Source: an uncultured Spirochaetia bacterium | Lineage (GTDB): Bacteria; Spirochaetota; UBA4802; JAGODF01 | Direction of reading: 5' to 3' | Length of the DNA: 15,647 nucleotides | NCBI GenBank assembly: GCA_937967705.1 | Contig: CALCJG010000169.1 | Coordinates: forward strand, 1-15,647 | Part shown: positions 13,291-15,647 of the stretch, piece after piece | Layout: each line of letters begins with the position of its first letter | How positions within the stretch are numbered: position 1 is the stretch's first letter | The notes under the pieces: generated by a model | What the model saw: only the letters and a program-made list of their open reading frames with translations | The model's database searches: none | What the model was told of the DNA's origin: nothing | Made by a program: the position numbers and the translations under genes

Positions 13291-15099
13291 TTAAATATAT
13301 TTTTCTGCGGAACGCCTTGAAATCTCAATGATTTTTTCAATATCCTGCGTTTTTTCATCGAGATCAACATATATAACTTTATCGGCCAGCTGTTCCTGCT
13401 GCGATCGTCTGGGCTGTTCCTGAATGAAATGACGTATGTACTTGAAATAAAAGGGGTTGAGTTTGCTTCTGGTGAAATCACCGCCCCCCTTTTTGCGGGT
13501 TTTTATCTGAAGCACGCTGTTAGTTGACGAGCGCATGATTTCTTCAATTCGTGAATCCATGGAAGGAAATCCTGATGTGAACTCCTTGCCATGGAGGGTG
13601 TATGGGGGGAACAGGGGGTAGAGACTAAGGGATATGGCTATCAGGTCCCTGAAATGTCCGGTGCAGAAAACCCGTCTTTGTTTGCCGTTTTCCAGAGACA
13701 TCAGAAGTGGAAGTGTCCTGAAAAATTCGATCCGGCGGCCTTTGGCGATCTCTTCGGCATACTTGATCAGCCGGGAGTTTTTGAAGACATGATCCTCCGG
13801 GAAGGTTATATCGAGCAGATTATTGAGACGCTCTTCGGAGCAGTGCTGGCGGCATAGGCGGATAAAGTCATCGCTGTCTCCGGATAGCACAGATAGACAG
13901 GATAAGGGATAGCTGAAGGAAGAGGAGTAGATGGAGTCGATCTGTTCCCCTTTTCCCTTGAGGGCGGCCAGGGCTCCTGCCATAAAGAGGCATTCCGGAT
14001 AGCCCTCCTGTGCCATCAGGGACAGCTTGGGTGCGGTTGCGATTTCTGTCAATTCCGCCAGCTGTTTCCTCTCCGCCTGGTTGGTCAATACGGCTGCGGG
14101 GTCGCTCCCTTCTCCCATATCGAACCGCTCAAAAAGATAGCCTCCTTCCAGCGAACGAGTCTCCCCGGCATAGAATGTATTGAGAACATAATAGACTCTC
14201 TGAAAGTCCCTGAGCTTTTCATCAAAAAGGGGATAGATTTCCTCTCGTTCCCGGCTCTTTTTTATCAGGGCGAAGAGTATGTCGGTCAGCTCAAAGGCAC
14301 TGTCCCGTAGATCGGGGTCCGCATCGGACAGGTCCAGTAGGATATAGGGATAATGTCGAGCAAGGATGCAGAGAACGGGGGAGAGAATCCCCGGATGGAC
14401 CTTTATGTGAGATCCGAAAGCCACATTGAGAAGATCTAAGTTTTCCGTAACCGGCTCAATCCTTTCCTTAATGAAAAGCTCTGTTGCCGTTTCCTGCTGC
14501 TTCTGCGAAAGTGCGGGCGTCATCCTTCGGTTGAAATAATCGAACGGTGAACGCCCCTCGTGGGACAGGTCGAGGATGATGGTCTTCCCCTTGGGGGCCA
14601 GAGAGAGCCCCATGAGGCAGGAGAAGAGAGATTTTCCAGAGGGGGATTGGTGGCTGTAAACCGTTATCACCCGGCTGTTATGGGAGAGGTATTGTCCGGC
14701 CAAATCGTTCATTTCAAGACCCATGCGGCGGGCGATCTTTACATATCCTCTCAGGGCCTTATAGGAACGTAAAAAGAAATGGTACATGTCCTCCAGGCCG
14801 AAGGAGATGAGTGTAGAATCCGAAAGGGCCTTGAGATTCCCCCTGGAGGAATGTGTGGAAAAGGGGATTTCCCCGAAATAGGAACCCGGAGTCAAGTAGA
14901 CGAATTCATTCTTTCCGGCGATTTCCGCCTCGAAGAGACCGCCGGTTACGATATTCAGGGAATTCAGCTTTTTCAACTCGATGCTTCGTCCTGAATTGAT
15001 GGCGGTTTCCTTTCCGATTGTCGTCAGGATTTCGAGTTCCCCGGGGGAACAGTGGCGAAGGAAGGGGAGTGTATCCAGGATGCTTTCCAGATTGTTCAT
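13291..15099 (-). CDS. Cyclic-nucleotide-binding / MinD-like / degenerate patatin-like fusion protein
   Basis: A 602-residue protein with three visible parts. Residues about 10-120 are a cNMP-binding domain: LPFLRHCSPGELEIL, then GSYFGEIPF (72-80) and Arg86 in the phosphate-binding-cassette position. Residues about 143-340 look like a MinD/ParA-type ATPase: VITVYSHQSPSGKSLFSCL with G155-K156-S157 as a P-loop, the usual first lysine of the deviant Walker A being Gln151, then KTIILDLSHEG (172-182) and YILLDLSDAD (252-261). Residues about 355-530 follow the patatin pattern but without its catalytic parts: the GGGxRG loop reads AQEGYPE, the GxSxG elbow reads SSSFS (392-396), and the DGG motif reads SGF (509-511). 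The order matches bacterial relatives of neuropathy target esterase. I infer a cNMP-responsive pseudoenzyme. No ribosome-binding site is evident; it starts 12 bases after the preceding stop. Confidence 0.75.
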   Translation of the reverse strand: MNNLESILDTLPFLRHCSPGELEILTTIGKETAINSGRSIELKKLNSLNIVTGGLFEAEIAGKNEFVYLTPGSYFGEIPFSTHSSRGNLKALSDSTLISFGLEDMYHFFLRSYKALRGYVKIARRMGLEMNDLAGQYLSHNSRVITVYSHQSPSGKSLFSCLMGLSLAPKGKTIILDLSHEGRSPFDYFNRRMTPALSQKQQETATELFIKERIEPVTENLDLLNVAFGSHIKVHPGILSPVLCILARHYPYILLDLSDADPDLRDSAFELTDILFALIKKSREREEIYPLFDEKLRDFQRVYYVLNTFYAGETRSLEGGYLFERFDMGEGSDPAAVLTNQAERKQLAELTEIATAPKLSLMAQEGYPECLFMAGALAALKGKGEQIDSIYSSSFSYPLSCLSVLSGDSDDFIRLCRQHCSEERLNNLLDITFPEDHVFKNSRLIKYAEEIAKGRRIEFFRTLPLLMSLENGKQRRVFCTGHFRDLIAISLSLYPLFPPYTLHGKEFTSGFPSMDSRIEEIMRSSTNSVLQIKTRKKGGGDFTRSKLNPFYFKYIRHFIQEQPRRSQQEQLADKVIYVDLDEKTQDIEKIIEISRRSAEKYI

Positions 15100-15111
15100 G
15101 GGGAAGCGGAA

Positions 15112-15540
15112 TTAGCCACCGACATTTCGCAGGAGCTTGACGAGGTCCGTTTTTCCCAGGAGCTCAATGGGGCGGGTGTTGGAAAAATCCACGGCGGCCT
15201 GAGAAAAATCCCCGGTTGAGATAATAACAATCCTGGTGGCGTTTTTCGCCTTCATCGATTCGTGAAGCTTACGGGGCAGCTTGTCCGAAAGGGAATCGGT
15301 TGTCCTTAAAATTCGGATGATCCGGTTGGTCCTTCGGGTATTCCGCCATTTGCCTTCCGTGTCGGTTGCCAGTATCTCAATGTCAGTATCACTTACGATG
15401 TCTATGTCTAGAATGTTGAGGCCCATGTTTTCGACGATCTTTCGACAGATGTGTTCAAAATGCGCCAGGCCCGCTATCATGAAGTCCTTGATCCGGTCGT
15501 CCTGCCGGAATTCGGAATAGGACTTCAGCTTTTCCTGCAC
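15112..15540 (-). CDS. Mrr-like C-terminal domain, remnant of an interrupted TPR/Mrr-like gene
   Basis: The open part from GTG 15540 encodes 142 residues. It begins at the end of a TPR (upstream codons continue the motif NWEKIVEINKNFRDVQ without a break), then an Mrr-like fold: FEHICRKIVENMGLNI, DIEILATD, RIIRILRTT, and NATRIVIISTGDFSQAA, with the closing IELLGKTDLVKLL. As in the gene at 8234-9808, the second strand (expected QxK) has no lysine at the catalytic place (RILR). The GTG has no ribosome-binding site, so I doubt it is the natural start; the real frame comes from upstream across a TAG at 15592-15594. Its stop is 12 bases before the cNMP-binding fusion gene, and the two look like one operon. 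Similarity to the 524-residue protein suggests paralogues. Confidence 0.65.
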   Translation of the reverse strand: MQEKLKSYSEFRQDDRIKDFMIAGLAHFEHICRKIVENMGLNILDIDIVSDTDIEILATDTEGKWRNTRRTNRIIRILRTTDSLSDKLPRKLHESMKAKNATRIVIISTGDFSQAAVDFSNTRPIELLGKTDLVKLLRNVGG

Positions 15541-15647
15541 GTCGCGAAAATTCTTATTTATCTCAACGATTTTTTCCCAGTTGACGATGGCCTAATGAAG
15601 GTCCCGCATCTTCTCCTGAGCATCCGCCAGGAAATAACGCAGATTGA
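15541..15647 (-). pseudogene. Upstream TPR part of the same gene, broken by an in-frame TAG and cut by the window edge
   Basis: In the same frame as 15112-15540, the minus strand reads NLRYFLADAQEKMRDLH, then TAG (15594-15592), then AIVNWEKIVEINKNFRD. Both sides are TPR-like, and the part after the stop matches HWNELYKLDKNYQNVQ of the 524-residue paralogue, with the stop falling five residues before the shared Trp. So a single-base change (for example from AAG or CAG) most likely created the stop. TAG ends speD, glyQ and nrnA in this window, so recoding is unlikely. It could be a real nonsense mutation or a sequencing/assembly error near the end of the sequence. Confidence 0.6.

Noticed and set aside
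15592..15594. Amber codon readthrough or recoding
   Set aside because: TAG is the normal stop of speD, glyQ and nrnA in this window, so a reassigned TAG is not supported.
1..15647. CRISPR arrays, tRNA or rRNA genes, insertion sequences, phage genes
   Set aside because: I found no regularly spaced repeats, no cloverleaf or rRNA-like sequence, and no transposase, integrase or phage protein on either strand.

Overview
The window carries about fourteen protein-coding regions, mostly in short co-directional operons. Most of it has mid-range GC coding sequence with AT-rich spacers. The genes look like those of a Gram-negative-type bacterium. The mix (two TPR proteins ending in Mrr-like domains, an anti-anti-sigma STAS protein, a stand-alone ParB-like protein, a SpeD/SpeE polyamine cluster) would fit a spirochaete, but no single gene here proves that. 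The first ~410 bases are different: very GC-rich, with the C-terminal part of an FtsX/MacB-type permease. They run into an oppositely oriented metH start without intact ends for either gene, which looks like an assembly chimera or a recombination scar.

Layout. 3-410 (+): permease fragment. 405-689 (-): N-terminal part of a cobalamin-dependent methionine synthase, with a good sigma-70-like promoter and a ~120-nt leader that can fold into an H-type pseudoknot. 847-1309: AT-rich spacer with two hairpins and a palindrome ahead of speD. 1310-3122 (+): polyamine cluster of speD, an overlapping divergent speD paralogue, and speE. 3108-5184 (-): SLC13/ArsB-type permease followed by an alpha/beta hydrolase; a terminator-like hairpin sits inside the last permease codons. 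5185-5392: divergent spacer with a perfect FNR-type box. 5393-7276 (+): glyQ then nrnA, tightly coupled. 7288-9808 (-): membrane-anchored TPR/Mrr-like protein followed by a ParB-like protein. 9992-12594 (-): STAS anti-sigma-factor antagonist followed by a large six-hairpin-glycosidase-like protein. 12792-15647 (-): second TPR/Mrr-like gene (broken by an in-frame amber codon), a cyclic-nucleotide-binding/MinD-like/degenerate-patatin fusion, and a small membrane protein.

How the genes fit together. SpeD makes decarboxylated S-adenosylmethionine and SpeE uses it to aminopropylate putrescine. The second SpeD-like protein keeps the pyruvoyl serine, the histidine and the cysteine of SpeD but not the surrounding substrate-binding residues, so it may decarboxylate something else, for example arginine or ornithine. 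The right half is rich in apparent pseudoenzymes: two related Mrr-like domains without the catalytic lysine, and a patatin domain without its nucleophile elbow, fused to a cNMP-binding domain and a MinD-like ATPase. I read these as a possible regulatory or scaffolding module; this is inference. All positions and motifs were read by eye; no database search was possible.
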